Shown here: piece after piece, positions 17,937-27,724 of the stretch | How positions within the stretch are numbered: the first letter of the stretch is position 1 | How the letters are laid out: every line of letters begins with the position of its first letter | Assembly: GCA_018435665.1 (NCBI GenBank) | Contig: JAHDND010000062.1 | Location: 1-52,379 of the forward strand | Source of the DNA: Candidatus Thiosymbion sp. | GTDB taxonomy: Bacteria > Pseudomonadota > Gammaproteobacteria > Chromatiales > Chromatiaceae | Direction: 5' to 3' | DNA length: 52,379 nucleotides | Program-made: the position numbers and the translations under genes | Notes under the pieces: model-generated | What the model saw: the letters and a program-made list of their open reading frames with translations, nothing else | Told to the model about the DNA's origin: nothing | Database searches by the model: none

Positions 17937-17962
17937 GTTGAGTTCAGATCGTCATAAACATA

Positions 17963-17987
17963 AAAAGCCAGGGGGTATAGCCTGGCC
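17963..17987 (-). terminator. Rho-independent terminator after the tRNA genes
   Basis: On the minus strand GCCAGG and CCTGGC form a 6-bp stem around an 8-base loop, followed by five T residues. It lies about 30 bases downstream of tRNA-Leu and fits as the terminator of the Cys-Leu tRNA transcript. Confidence 0.75.
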
Positions 17988-18015
17988 TGATGCTACGTAA
18001 TCACTTGATTTTTAA

Positions 18016-18100
18016 TGGTGCCCGGGGCGGGACTCGAACCCGCATGGCTCACGCCGAAGGATTTTAAGTCCTTTGTGTCTACCGATTTCACCACCCGGGC
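18016..18100 (-). tRNA. tRNA-Leu (anticodon TAA)
   Basis: An 85-nt type II tRNA with CCA encoded at 18016-18018. The acceptor stem GCCCGGG pairs with CCCGGGC. The anticodon loop CTTAAAA gives anticodon TAA, which reads UUA/UUG. The T-loop GGTTCGAGTCC and a short variable arm are visible. It shares a strand with tRNA-Cys 85 bases upstream. Confidence 0.96.
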
Positions 18101-18185
18101 GGGTGGAAGAGGGCTTGTGGGCGCCGGGTCGTACGGCGGGGCCGGGTGACCAGGGAACGGTGCGGGGCGCGGGGGGGGAAGGAGA

Positions 18186-18259
18186 TGGAGGCTGAGCCCG
18201 GAATCGAACCGAGGTCCACGGCTTTGCAGGCCGCTGCATGACCACTCTGCCACTCAGCC
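18186..18259 (-). tRNA. tRNA-Cys (anticodon GCA)
   Basis: A 74-nt tRNA. The acceptor stem GGCTGAG pairs with CTCAGCC, with discriminator T and encoded CCA. The anticodon stem-loop GGCCTGCAAAGCC has anticodon GCA. The T-arm is CTCGGTTCGATTCCGGG. It closely resembles E. coli tRNA-Cys. A near-consensus promoter precedes it. Confidence 0.97.
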
Positions 18260-18270
18260 TAAGGCGGCGA

Positions 18271-18300
18271 AGTATATATCTGGTGAATGGCTGCTGTCAT
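18271..18300 (-). promoter_or_regulatory. Sigma-70-type promoter for the tRNA genes
   Basis: On the minus strand ATGACA (18295-18300, 5 of 6 to TTGACA) and TATACT (18271-18276) are separated by 18 bases. tRNA-Cys starts 11 bases after the -10 box, across a GC-rich discriminator (TCGCCGCC) typical of stringently controlled stable RNA promoters. Confidence 0.65.
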
Positions 18301-18357
18301 CCCGTGGCGACTGATTTGTAATCAGGAGGCTTCTTAGCACCGCGCCTCTCGGCGCTC

Positions 18358-20364
<2,007 letters not shown>

Positions 20365-20840
20365 GGGTGGGTGTCAGGCGTCGAGAATGGTCAACCGGGG
20401 ACGGGTCCGTGCATGGCTCGGGGTGGGAGCAGGCGCGGGTGAAAGGGGCGGTATTATGCCCGAGGTCATGCCCAAGGGGTGGCATGGCTGGCAAAAACGA
20501 GATAAATTGTTGATATTAATGTTATATATGCATCGTATTTAAGTGTTGGGCATCGATAGGGACGGTCGGGTGGCGTCCGGCGTCCGGCGGGGGTGTCAAT
20601 CGCAGGGAGGAGGTCGTCAAGCATCCAGGGACCTATTCACGGCGTCCCCCGCCAGGACGCTCCCCGACCAGGAAAACCGCGAATTGAGGTGCGAGGACTA
20701 TACCTTCGTACTGCCCTTGGGGTGCCCGGCCCAGGGTTCAAAACCGCTGGCGTCCGGCCGTGCCCCTTGGCGCGGCGGTGCATAATGGTCAGGCATTACC
20801 GACCCCGACGTACTACCATAGGCGCACTTACGGAAACTTC
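20365..20840. other. Intergenic region between rep and the DUF2782 gene
   Basis: About 475 bases without a gene. It has an AT-rich patch (about 20505-20545) and then a diverged copy of a hairpin repeat described separately. Promoters of the two divergent genes must be here, but no convincing boxes were found apart from the AT-rich patch. Confidence 0.4.
20531..20697. repeat. Intergenic hairpin repeat, copy 1
   Basis: This is a diverged copy of the element at 26824-26985 in the same orientation. Shared blocks in the same order include CATCG.ATTT, GGTCGGGTGGC, GGCGGGGGT, TCGTCAAGC, CCAGGGA, GTCCCCCGC, GGAAAACC and AATTGAGGTG. The arms near 20564-20578 (GGTCGGGTGGCGTCC) and 20655-20669 (GGACGCTCCCCGACC) are imperfect inverted repeats, so a long stem-loop is possible. 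Confidence 0.75.
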
Positions 20841-21194
20841 ATGGCCCTGTCGACACCGATGAAAAGGATACTGACCACGACCCTCCTCGCCGCCGTTTCA
20901 CTGGCGGCCTGGGCTCAATCCGATACCCGACCGGCAATCCCGATGGAGACACCGGACCTGCCCCCGGCAGGCTACGCCGGAGAGACGGTGCAACCGGACG
21001 TCACCATCCTGGAGACGGACCGGGGCACGGTCTACGAATACCGCGTCAATGGCCAGCTTTACATGGTGCGCATTCAGCCGCAGATCGGTCCACCCTACTT
21101 TTTGCTGGACTTGGACGGTGACGGCACCCTGGATGTCCAACGGGATCGGGTCTCGGACATCTCGATACCCCAGTGGGTGTTGTTCAGTTGGTAG
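20841..21194 (+). CDS. DUF2782 family protein, predicted periplasmic
   Basis: A 117-residue protein. A signal peptide is evident (MKRILTTTLLAAVSLAAWAQ), with cleavage expected after AWA. The mature part has the DUF2782 pattern: PDVTILETDRGTVYEYRVNG, then LYMVRIQPQIGPPYFLLDLD and a short Gly-Asp segment. The function of the family is unknown. In several gammaproteobacteria such a gene lies immediately upstream of or near polA, and here polA is 2.2 kb away across argE and a toxin-antitoxin pair. The ATG at 20841 has GGAAA six bases upstream. The ATG at 20859 would still leave a complete signal peptide and is a real alternative. Confidence 0.82.
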   Translation: MALSTPMKRILTTTLLAAVSLAAWAQSDTRPAIPMETPDLPPAGYAGETVQPDVTILETDRGTVYEYRVNGQLYMVRIQPQIGPPYFLLDLDGDGTLDVQRDRVSDISIPQWVLFSW

Positions 21195-21220
21195 GGTTGG
21201 CCCGGCGGTAACCAGGCAAT

Positions 21221-21255
21221 AAAAAACCCCGCCGGTCAGGGGAGGAGCGGCGGGG
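21221..21255 (-). terminator. Rho-independent terminator after argE
   Basis: On the minus strand CCCCGCCG and CGGCGGGG form an 8-bp stem around a 13-base loop, followed by six T residues. It lies about 110 bases downstream of the argE stop and converges on the DUF2782 gene. Confidence 0.75.
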
Positions 21256-21365
21256 TAATCGCGTCCCCGGTGGGGGAACCGGGGACCCGGGTCGCCGGGG
21301 GGAGGGGGTTGGCGACCGGGTCGTGTCAACGCTTACTCCCTAAGACGGGGCAAGCTGGCAAAAGT

Positions 21366-22541
21366 TCACTCCGCAGGTAGGAAATATCCTTGCAGACAGA
21401 ACCGGCGGATCAGGGCGCGCAGCAACTCCAGGGTCGGCGGGATCCGGGCCAGTTCCAGATATTCATCCGGCTGATGGGCCTGGGCCAGGTTACCGGGGCC
21501 GAGGATGACCGTCTCCAGGCCAAGCTGATTGAGAAAGGGCGCCTCGGTACCGAAGCCCACGGCCTCGGCGATGTGGCCGGTGAGGTCCTCGCTGGCCTGG
21601 ACGATGGCGGAGGTGGCGGGGGTCTCCGCCGGCGGGATAGCGGCGAAGAGGGGCGTCACCTGCCAACCCAGGCCCCGGCGCTCCGCCACCTGGGCGACCC
21701 GGGCGGATAACTGGGCGCGTAACTCGTCCACGCTCAGGCCGGGCAGGACGCGCAGGTCCAGCAGCAGCTCGCAGTCCCCGCAGATGCGGTTGGGATTGTC
21801 CCCGCCGTGGATATGCCCCAGGTTGATGGTCGGTACCGGCACGGCGAAGGCCGGGTGGCGGTGGCGCTCTTGCAGCTCCCGCCGCCAGGCCAGGATCTCC
21901 CCCATGACCTCCTGCATTCCCTCCAGGGCCGAGTTGCCCAGGGCTGGATCGCTGGCGTGGCCCGGCTGGCCGACCAGGCGCACCGCCTCGTTCATCACCC
22001 CCTTGTGCAGCCGCACCGGGCGCAGGGAGGTGGGCTCACCGATGACGGCATAGCGCCCCAGGGGCCGCCCGGCCTGGACCAGGGCCCGGGCGCCGCTCAT
22101 GGAGGACTCCTCGTCCGCCGTTGCCAGAATGGTCAGGGGCTGCTTCAGCTCCTGGGCCTTCAGCCCGCGCGCCGCCTCCAGGGCCAGGGCGAGGAAGGAC
22201 TTCATGTCGCTGGTGCCCAGGCCATAGAGCTTGTCGCCCTCCTCGGTGATGGCGAAGGGGTCGCGGGTCCAGCGGCCGGCGTCGTAGGGGACCGTATCCG
22301 TATGCCCGGACAGGACCAGGCCCCCGGGCCCCGCGCCCAGGGTGGCGATGAGGTTGGCCTTGTCCGGCTGGTCGGGCAGCTCCAGGATCTCCACGCGGTA
22401 ACCGGCGTCCCACAACCATTCCGCCAGCCGGTCGATGAGGTGGCGGTTGCCCATGTTCAGCTCGGGCTTGACGCTGCTCACCGTGGGCAGGGCGATCAGT
22501 CCCTCCAGCATGGCGCGGAGTTTGGGGGGTTGATGGTGCAT
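21366..22541 (-). CDS. argE: Acetylornithine deacetylase
   Basis: A 391-residue M20-family metallohydrolase that removes the acetyl group from N-acetylornithine in arginine synthesis. Metal-site motifs: LSGHTDTVPYDAGRWT (His and the Asp after it), GLGTSDMKSFLA (bridging Asp), ATADEESSMSGAR (catalytic Glu and metal Glu), and a late His in the C-terminus near APFLNQLG. Sequence and length fit ArgE better than DapE or carboxypeptidase G2. The N-terminal LRAMLEGLIALPTVSS is typical. It stands alone on its strand, with a terminator behind it. The next gene upstream is divergent. Confidence 0.94.
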   Translation of the reverse strand: MHHQPPKLRAMLEGLIALPTVSSVKPELNMGNRHLIDRLAEWLWDAGYRVEILELPDQPDKANLIATLGAGPGGLVLSGHTDTVPYDAGRWTRDPFAITEEGDKLYGLGTSDMKSFLALALEAARGLKAQELKQPLTILATADEESSMSGARALVQAGRPLGRYAVIGEPTSLRPVRLHKGVMNEAVRLVGQPGHASDPALGNSALEGMQEVMGEILAWRRELQERHRHPAFAVPVPTINLGHIHGGDNPNRICGDCELLLDLRVLPGLSVDELRAQLSARVAQVAERRGLGWQVTPLFAAIPPAETPATSAIVQASEDLTGHIAEAVGFGTEAPFLNQLGLETVILGPGNLAQAHQPDEYLELARIPPTLELLRALIRRFCLQGYFLPAE

Positions 22542-22695
22542 GGGGCTCTCCAGCTTTATCGAAGGGGGCTATGATTTACGTAAGTCTGGCGAGGGATGGG
22601 TGTTAGGGTATTCCCAAAGGGCCAGGCGCCAGCTTGATGTAGCGATCCTGGGTGGGCGCTAGACTGAGTTTCATGACGGCAAGAGGGAAAATACC

Positions 22696-22947
22696 TTGAG
22701 TGAAAGTAACCTTCTTCAACGTATCACCATCAATCCAGAAATTTTTGGTGGCAAGCCGATCATTCGCGGTCGGCGTCTGGCGGTAGAGCATGTTTTGGGT
22801 CAGTTAGCGGCGGGGGATGATTTCGAGACCTTGCTGGAGGGTTATCCCTGGCTGGAGCGGGAAGACATCCTGGCCTGTCTGGCCTATGCCCATCGGCTTG
22901 TCGGGCACGAGCGCTTCGAACCCCTACCCTTTGCTAAGGCGGCATGA
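22696..22947 (+). CDS. DUF433 family antitoxin-like protein
   Basis: An 83-residue DUF433 protein with the family core ITINPEIFGGKPIIRGRRLA and the winged-helix-like stretch DDFETLLEGYPWLEREDIL. Such proteins are predicted antitoxins paired with DUF5615 PIN-like toxins, as here. The start is a TTG with a good ribosome site (AGAGGG, eight bases before), since no in-frame ATG gives the conserved N-terminus. The stop overlaps the next start as ATGA. Confidence 0.87.
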   Translation: MSESNLLQRITINPEIFGGKPIIRGRRLAVEHVLGQLAAGDDFETLLEGYPWLEREDILACLAYAHRLVGHERFEPLPFAKAA

Positions 22948-23291
22948 AGCTTCTCCTGGATACCTGTGTCTGGGGTGGCGCGGTCCAACGCCTGCGGGAG
23001 TGGGGGCATGATGTCGTTTGGTCGGGGGACTGGGATACAGACCCGGGTGACCAAGAGATCCTGCGTATCGCGCATCAGGAAGGCCGAGTCCTTATCACCT
23101 TGGATAAAGACTTTGGTGAATTGGCGATTGTCTTTCGCTACCCCCACGCCGGTATCCTCCGGCTGGCGGGAATCCCGTCCCGTCAGCAGGCTTACTCTGT
23201 CCAGTCTGTTCTTGAAGGTTACGGTGGGGCCTTGGGACAGGGAGCGATTGTGACTCTGGATCAGGACCGGCTGCGTATTCGCAACGAATAG
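22944..23291 (+). CDS. DUF5615 PIN-like toxin-type protein
   Basis: A 115-residue protein starting MKLLLDTCVWGGAVQRLREW. The PIN-like acidic residues are in LLLDTCV, WDTDPGDQEILRIA and LITLDKDFGELA. The last is the DxDF motif of the DUF5615 family, predicted toxins of VapC-like fold. It overlaps the DUF433 gene by four bases, giving a two-gene module. Many relatives carry P (LxDENLP) where this one has TCVW, so it is a slightly divergent member. Target unknown. Confidence 0.85.
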   Translation: MKLLLDTCVWGGAVQRLREWGHDVVWSGDWDTDPGDQEILRIAHQEGRVLITLDKDFGELAIVFRYPHAGILRLAGIPSRQQAYSVQSVLEGYGGALGQGAIVTLDQDRLRIRNE

Positions 23292-23323
23292 AACACGTTG
23301 CTGGCATGGGACGAACCCGCGAG

Positions 23324-23346
23324 ACAGCAGCGTGAGGGCTGTTTTT
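23324..23346 (+). terminator. Possible weak terminator after the DUF5615 gene
   Basis: ACAGC (23324-23328) and GCTGT (23338-23342) form a 5-bp stem with T residues to 23346. The stem is short, so the call is weak. Confidence 0.35.
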
Positions 23347-23386
23347 GCCAGCCTGACGGCTGACTACGAGAGTCGACAGTGGTCAT

Positions 23387-26146
23387 TCAATGCGCTTCTT
23401 CCCAGTTGTCCCCGACGCCGATCTCGACCAGCAGGGGCACGGCTAGTTCGGCGGCGGACTCCATGGCGGCGCGGATGCGAGGCTTAACCTCATCGACCGC
23501 GCCCTCCTCCACCTCGAAGACCAGTTCGTCGTGGACCTGCATGATCATGCGCACCGGGGGGTGCTCGGCCTGGATCCAGGCGTCGGCGGCGATCATGGCG
23601 CGCTTGATGATGTCGGCGGCGCTGCCCTGCATGGGGGCGTTGATGGCGGTACGCTCGGCGCCGGCGCGGCGGCCCTGGTTGGGGTGGTCGATGTCCGGCA
23701 GGTGCAGGCGGCGGCCGAAGATCGTCTCGACGAACTTGTCCCGCCGCGCCTGCTGGCGGATGCGCTCCATGAAGTCCTTGACCCCGGTGTAGCGTTGGAA
23801 GTAGAGGTCGACATAGGCCTGGGCCTCGCCGCGCTCGACGCCCAGTTGCTTGGCCAGGCCGAAGGCGGACATGCCGTAGATGAGGCCGAAGTTGATGGCC
23901 TTGGCGGAGCGGCGCTGGTCGGGGCTGACTTGGTCCGGGGCCAGGCCCCAGACCTCGGCGGCGGTAGCGGTGTGGATGTCCTGCCCGGCGGCGAAGGCGG
24001 CCAGCAGGCGCGCGTCACCGGAGAGGTGGGCCATGATGCGCAGCTCGATCTGGGAGTAGTCGGCAGCGACCAGCTTGCCGCCGGCATCGGCGATGAAGGC
24101 CTGACGGATGCGCCGCCCGTCCTCGCTGCGGATGGGGATGTTCTGCAGGTTGGGGTCGGAGGAGGACAGGCGCCCGGTGGCAGCCACCGCCTGGTGATAG
24201 GAGGTATGCACCCGCCCGGTGAGGGGGCTGACCATCAGCGGCAGCTTGTCGGTGTAGGTGGACTTGAGCTTGGCCAGGCCGCGATGTTCGAGGATCAGGC
24301 GCGGTAGTTCGTGGCCGGCGTCGGCGAGCTGCTGCAAGACGGACTCGGCGGTGGAAGGCGCCCCCTTGGGGGTCTTCTCCAGCACCGGCAGGCCCTGTTC
24401 GGCGAAGAAGATGTCGCCGATCTGCTTGGGGGAGCCCAGGTTAAAGGGCCGCCCGGCGACCTCATAGGCCGCCGCCTCCAGGCGGGCCAGGCGCTCGGTC
24501 AGGTCGCGGCTCTGCTCCGCCAGGCGCTCGCGGTCGATGCGCACCCCCTGGCGCTCCAGGCGCGACAGCACCGGCACCAGGGGGATCTCGATCTCCTGGT
24601 AGAGGCGGGCCAGGCCGGGGAGCCGCTCCAGCCGGGGGGTGAAGACCCGGTGCAGGCGCAGGGTTACCTCGGCGTCTTCGGCGGCGTAAGGACCAGCGGT
24701 CTCGATGGGGATCTGGTCGAAGGTCAACTGGCCGGCGCCCTTGCCGGCGATGTCCTCGAAGTGGATGGTGCGGTGGCCCAGGTATTTGAGGGCCAGGCTG
24801 TCCATGTCGTGGCGGCTGGCGGTGCTGTCGAGGACGTAGGACTCCAGCATGGTGTCCTGGGCGATGCCCCGCAGCGCGATGCCATGGTTGGCCAGCACGC
24901 TCATGTCGTACTTGAGATTGTGGCCGGCCTTGGGCCGCGCCGGGTCCTCCAGCAGGGGTTTGAGTTGCGCCAGCACTGCCTCCCGGTCGATCTGGGCCGG
25001 GGCGCCGAGATAGCCGTGGGCCAGGGGGACATAGGCCGCCGCCCCGGGCGCGACGGCGAAGGACAGGCCTACGATGCATGCCTGGATGTAGTCTAGGCTG
25101 GTGGTCTCGGTGTCGAGGACGAAGAGGTCGGCCGCTTGCAGGCGGGCCAGCCAGGTGTCCAGGTGGGCCTGGTCGAGGATGATTTCGTAACCGGCCTGGG
25201 CCTGAGGCACTTGGGTTGCGGCGTTGGTTTCCTGGATCGCGGCAGCCCCAGTCGGGACCTCGTCTGTGTCAGTTGGGCCTGATGTGGTGTCGGGGCTTGC
25301 CAGGCTCTCCAGTAGCCGGCGGGACTCGATGCGCCGATACCAGCCCCGCAGCGTCTCCAGGTCGGGTGGGCTGGGCTTGAGGTCCGGCAGCTCCAGGTCC
25401 AGGGCCACATCCAGCCGGATGGAGGTCAGTTGTCGGGACAGGGGGAGCCGGTCCAGGCTCTGACGCAGGTTCTCGCCCACCTTGCCCTTGATGTCGTCGG
25501 CGTGGGCCATGACCCCCTCCAGGTCACCGTATTCCTGGAGCCACTTGACGGCGGTCTTGGGGCCGCAGCCGGGGATACCGGGGATGTTGTCGACGCTGTC
25601 GCCGACCAGGGTCAGGTAGTCGACGATGAGCTCCGGCGGCACGCCAAACTTGGCGATCACCCCATCCCGGTCCAGGCGCTCGTCGCTCATGGTGTTGACC
25701 AGGGTGACATGCCCGTCCACCAGTTGCGCCAGGTCCTTGTCGCCGGTGGAGATGAGGGTCGCCAGCCCTTGGGCGGCGGCGCGGGTCGCCAGGGTGCCGA
25801 TGACGTCGTCGGCCTCGACCGCCGGCACTGCCAGCAGCGGCAGCCCCAGGGCGCGGACCACGGCGTGGAGGGGCTCGATCTGTTCCCGCAGATCGTCCGG
25901 CATGGGCGGGCGGTGGGACTTGTACTCGGGGTAGAGGTCATCGCGGAAGGTCTTGCCCGGAGCGTCGAAGACTACCGCCATGAGTTCCGGCTGGTAGTCC
26001 TCCCGCAGCTTGCGCAGCATGTTGATCACCCCTACCAGGGCGCCGGTGGCCTCACCCTGGGAGTTGGTCAGCTTGGGCAGGGCGTGGTAGGCGCGAAAGA
26101 GGTAGGAGGAGGCGTCGACGAGGACCAGGGGATAGGGCTTGGCCAT
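23387..26146 (-). CDS. polA: DNA polymerase I
   Basis: A 919-residue family A polymerase with all three domains. The 5'-3' exonuclease domain (about 1-300) shows LVDASSYLFRAYHAL, GDKDLAQLV and VGDSVDNIPGIPGCGPKTA. The 3'-5' proofreading domain (about 340-530) is intact, with LDTETTSLD (DxE), GHNLKYDMSVL and YAAEDAEVTLRLH. The polymerase domain has DYSQIELRIMAHLSGDARLL (motif A), RRSAKAINFGLIYGMSAFG (motif B) and QVHDELVFEVEE (motif C). It acts in Okazaki fragment processing and repair. The ATG at 26146 is chosen because the conserved N-terminus PYPLVLVDAS begins there. A frame open further upstream would overlap the preceding gene and has no similarity. Confidence 0.96.
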   Translation of the reverse strand: MAKPYPLVLVDASSYLFRAYHALPKLTNSQGEATGALVGVINMLRKLREDYQPELMAVVFDAPGKTFRDDLYPEYKSHRPPMPDDLREQIEPLHAVVRALGLPLLAVPAVEADDVIGTLATRAAAQGLATLISTGDKDLAQLVDGHVTLVNTMSDERLDRDGVIAKFGVPPELIVDYLTLVGDSVDNIPGIPGCGPKTAVKWLQEYGDLEGVMAHADDIKGKVGENLRQSLDRLPLSRQLTSIRLDVALDLELPDLKPSPPDLETLRGWYRRIESRRLLESLASPDTTSGPTDTDEVPTGAAAIQETNAATQVPQAQAGYEIILDQAHLDTWLARLQAADLFVLDTETTSLDYIQACIVGLSFAVAPGAAAYVPLAHGYLGAPAQIDREAVLAQLKPLLEDPARPKAGHNLKYDMSVLANHGIALRGIAQDTMLESYVLDSTASRHDMDSLALKYLGHRTIHFEDIAGKGAGQLTFDQIPIETAGPYAAEDAEVTLRLHRVFTPRLERLPGLARLYQEIEIPLVPVLSRLERQGVRIDRERLAEQSRDLTERLARLEAAAYEVAGRPFNLGSPKQIGDIFFAEQGLPVLEKTPKGAPSTAESVLQQLADAGHELPRLILEHRGLAKLKSTYTDKLPLMVSPLTGRVHTSYHQAVAATGRLSSSDPNLQNIPIRSEDGRRIRQAFIADAGGKLVAADYSQIELRIMAHLSGDARLLAAFAAGQDIHTATAAEVWGLAPDQVSPDQRRSAKAINFGLIYGMSAFGLAKQLGVERGEAQAYVDLYFQRYTGVKDFMERIRQQARRDKFVETIFGRRLHLPDIDHPNQGRRAGAERTAINAPMQGSAADIIKRAMIAADAWIQAEHPPVRMIMQVHDELVFEVEEGAVDEVKPRIRAAMESAAELAVPLLVEIGVGDNWEEAH

Positions 26147-26189
26147 GGTGGAGGACCTGGGAGGGCTAGGAAATACCGGAACCTGGCCG

Positions 26190-26639
26190 TTAGAGCACCT
26201 GAAGGCGCAAGGGGGCGATCTCGCGGTAGACCAGGGGCAGGGGGGCCTTGCGCCCCAGGGTAAGGATGCGGGTGCCGCTGGGGTAGATGAGGTGGTAGGT
26301 CTGGGAGAGGTGCAGGTCACCGCCGCCCTCCAGCAACGCCATCAGGGCGGCGAAGGGTCGGTGGTCGCTGGCGCCAATGGCCAGTTCCACCTCCTGGATG
26401 TACAGTCTGGCTTGGCTCTCGCTCAGGGTTATCAGCGGCGCCTCTTCGTGGCTGTTGCCGAGAAAGAGCGGGTAGAGAAATTCCTTGAGGTCGGGGTTGA
26501 GCAGCAGACCCAGTTGGCCCTCGCCGTAAAGCCAGATCAACCCGCGGGGGTCATTGGCATCCTTGTCGTGCGCTCCGAACGCCGTCGCCCAGCCGGGGAA
26601 AAAAGCGGTGTAGCGGCGTACTTGGCGTTCGGTTGGCAT
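26190..26639 (-). CDS. Conserved-looking small protein of unknown function
   Basis: A 149-residue protein that I do not recognise. It starts MPTERQVRRYTAFFPGWATA and is soluble-looking, with aromatic and acidic residues and no signal peptide or membrane segment. The stretch LIWLYGEGQLGLLLNPDLKE is followed by one rich in Leu and Glu. An excellent ribosome site (AAGGAG, seven bases before the ATG) and GC-rich third codon positions support real coding. It ends 43 bases upstream of the polA start on the same strand, so it is probably co-transcribed with polA. Confidence 0.75.
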   Translation of the reverse strand: MPTERQVRRYTAFFPGWATAFGAHDKDANDPRGLIWLYGEGQLGLLLNPDLKEFLYPLFLGNSHEEAPLITLSESQARLYIQEVELAIGASDHRPFAALMALLEGGGDLHLSQTYHLIYPSGTRILTLGRKAPLPLVYREIAPLRLQVL

Positions 26640-26667
26640 GGTGGTTCTCCTTATACTATTTAATTGG

Positions 26668-26696
26668 ATACTACCGGAACCAGGCCGGCGGGTCAT
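26668..26696 (-). promoter_or_regulatory. Possible promoter for the small gene and polA
   Basis: On the minus strand ATGACC (26691-26696) and TAGTAT (26668-26673) are 17 bases apart and lie about 30 bases before the start codon. Both boxes are imperfect. A second TAGTATAA overlaps the ribosome-site region. Confidence 0.35.
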
Positions 26697-26823
26697 GCGC
26701 TGTTTGGTGGGGATGCGCGCTTGCTGGTGCGCCGCCATTCTTGCCGGGCCAACGCCCCTGGTCGGCAAATTGTCCACGGGACCGTTATCGCCTATGCTCT
26801 TGCAGGCAATGGGATGTAGACAC

Positions 26824-26985
26824 ATCGCATTTCGGTTTTCGGCATGGATGGGGAGGGTCGGGTGGCAGCTGGCGGGGGTATCGACCGCAAGGAGGCGATC
26901 GTCAAGCCCCCAGGGATGGATTCAGGTTGTCCCCCGCTAGACGCCACCCGACCCGGGAAAACCAAAAATTGAGGTGTGATGACGA
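26824..26985. repeat. Intergenic hairpin repeat, copy 2
   Basis: This is the same element as at 20531-20697. The outer arms GGGTCGGGTGGC (26855-26866) and GCCACCCGACCC (26943-26954) are perfect inverted repeats. An inner pair, GCGGGGG and CCCCCGC, can extend the stem. Between them lies the conserved TCGTCAAGC...CCAGGGA...ATTCA core. Confidence 0.78.
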
Positions 26986-27040
26986 TAACCTGTCCTCATC
27001 ACCCCCTCCGCCACTCCCAACGCTCCCGTCAGTCCTCACC

Positions 27041-27697
27041 ATGACCGCTATGCCCGCCGCAAACGTGATGGCCCGACTCAGGCAGGACACGGCCGCCCTG
27101 CATGATGCCATCGAGGCGCTACCCCTGATGCGCCGCCTGGTCGATCCGCAACTCAAGCGGGCGGAATATCTCGATGTATTGCGGTGCTTCTATCGCGCCA
27201 ATCGGATTTGTGAAGGCCACCTGCTGGACCGGGCCAGGGTCTGGGAGTCGCGGGGCCTGGACTGGTCCAGTCGCCTGAACAAGACCGCCTGGTTGGAGGA
27301 GGATCTGCGACGGCTTGATCCGGACTGGCTGCCATCCCCCCCTGACGCCCAGTCGATTACGGCCACATGCTCCACGCCAGCACGTTATGGGGAGCCAGCC
27401 CCCGTGCCCTACCATGACGAGGGCTTCGCGCGCGCCGCCGGCTGCTTGTATGTCATGGAAGGGGCTACCCTGGGGTCGCGAGTCATCCTGGGGCTCTTGG
27501 GCCGGGCCCGGGAGCGGCCGGCTGCGGGTGCTACGCGCTTCTTTCAGGGCTACGGCCCCATGACTGGCAAGCGCTGGGCCACCCTGGGTCGCGAATTGCA
27601 GTCTGAGCTGGGCCAGGATGAGGCGGAATTCAGCCAGGCTCTGGTGGCAGCCAACGAGACTTATGCCTTCCTTAGGACTATTCTTGGTGCACCCTAA
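27041..27697 (+). CDS. Heme oxygenase-like protein (biliverdin-producing, BphO/HemO type)
   Basis: A 218-residue protein of the bacterial heme oxygenase fold. The N-terminal helix LRQDTAALHDAIEALPLM contains the likely proximal heme-ligand His21. The distal-helix signature AAGCLYVMEGATLGSRVIL matches the LYVxEGxTLG pattern of BphO/HemO enzymes. These open heme to biliverdin, CO and iron, either for iron supply or to make the bacteriophytochrome chromophore. No phytochrome or heme-uptake gene is adjacent, so the role is open. The ATG at 27041 gives a normal length. The frame is open far upstream through the repeat, but that part is not coding-like. Confidence 0.85.
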   Translation: MTAMPAANVMARLRQDTAALHDAIEALPLMRRLVDPQLKRAEYLDVLRCFYRANRICEGHLLDRARVWESRGLDWSSRLNKTAWLEEDLRRLDPDWLPSPPDAQSITATCSTPARYGEPAPVPYHDEGFARAAGCLYVMEGATLGSRVILGLLGRARERPAAGATRFFQGYGPMTGKRWATLGRELQSELGQDEAEFSQALVAANETYAFLRTILGAP

Positions 27698-27724
27698 ACC
27701 TCTTTTATACCCTGAGATCGGGCT

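Larger units (their letters stand above)
26640..27040. other. Intergenic region between the small polA-linked gene and heme oxygenase
   Basis: About 400 bases without a gene, separating divergent genes. It holds a possible minus-strand promoter next to 26640 and the second copy of the hairpin repeat. Nothing else was identified. Confidence 0.4.

Noticed and set aside
16111..17940. Insertion sequence or integrase explaining the toxin-antitoxin decay zone
   Set aside because: No transposase, integrase or clear terminal inverted repeats could be found in or around it.
18016..18259. tRNA-associated attachment site for an integrated element
   Set aside because: No integrase gene nearby and no visible second copy of a tRNA 3' end within the window.
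26146..26320. N-terminal extension of PolA by 58 residues
   Set aside because: The extension overlaps the upstream gene's 3' end, is Pro/Ser-rich and lacks similarity. The conserved N-terminus begins at the ATG 26146.
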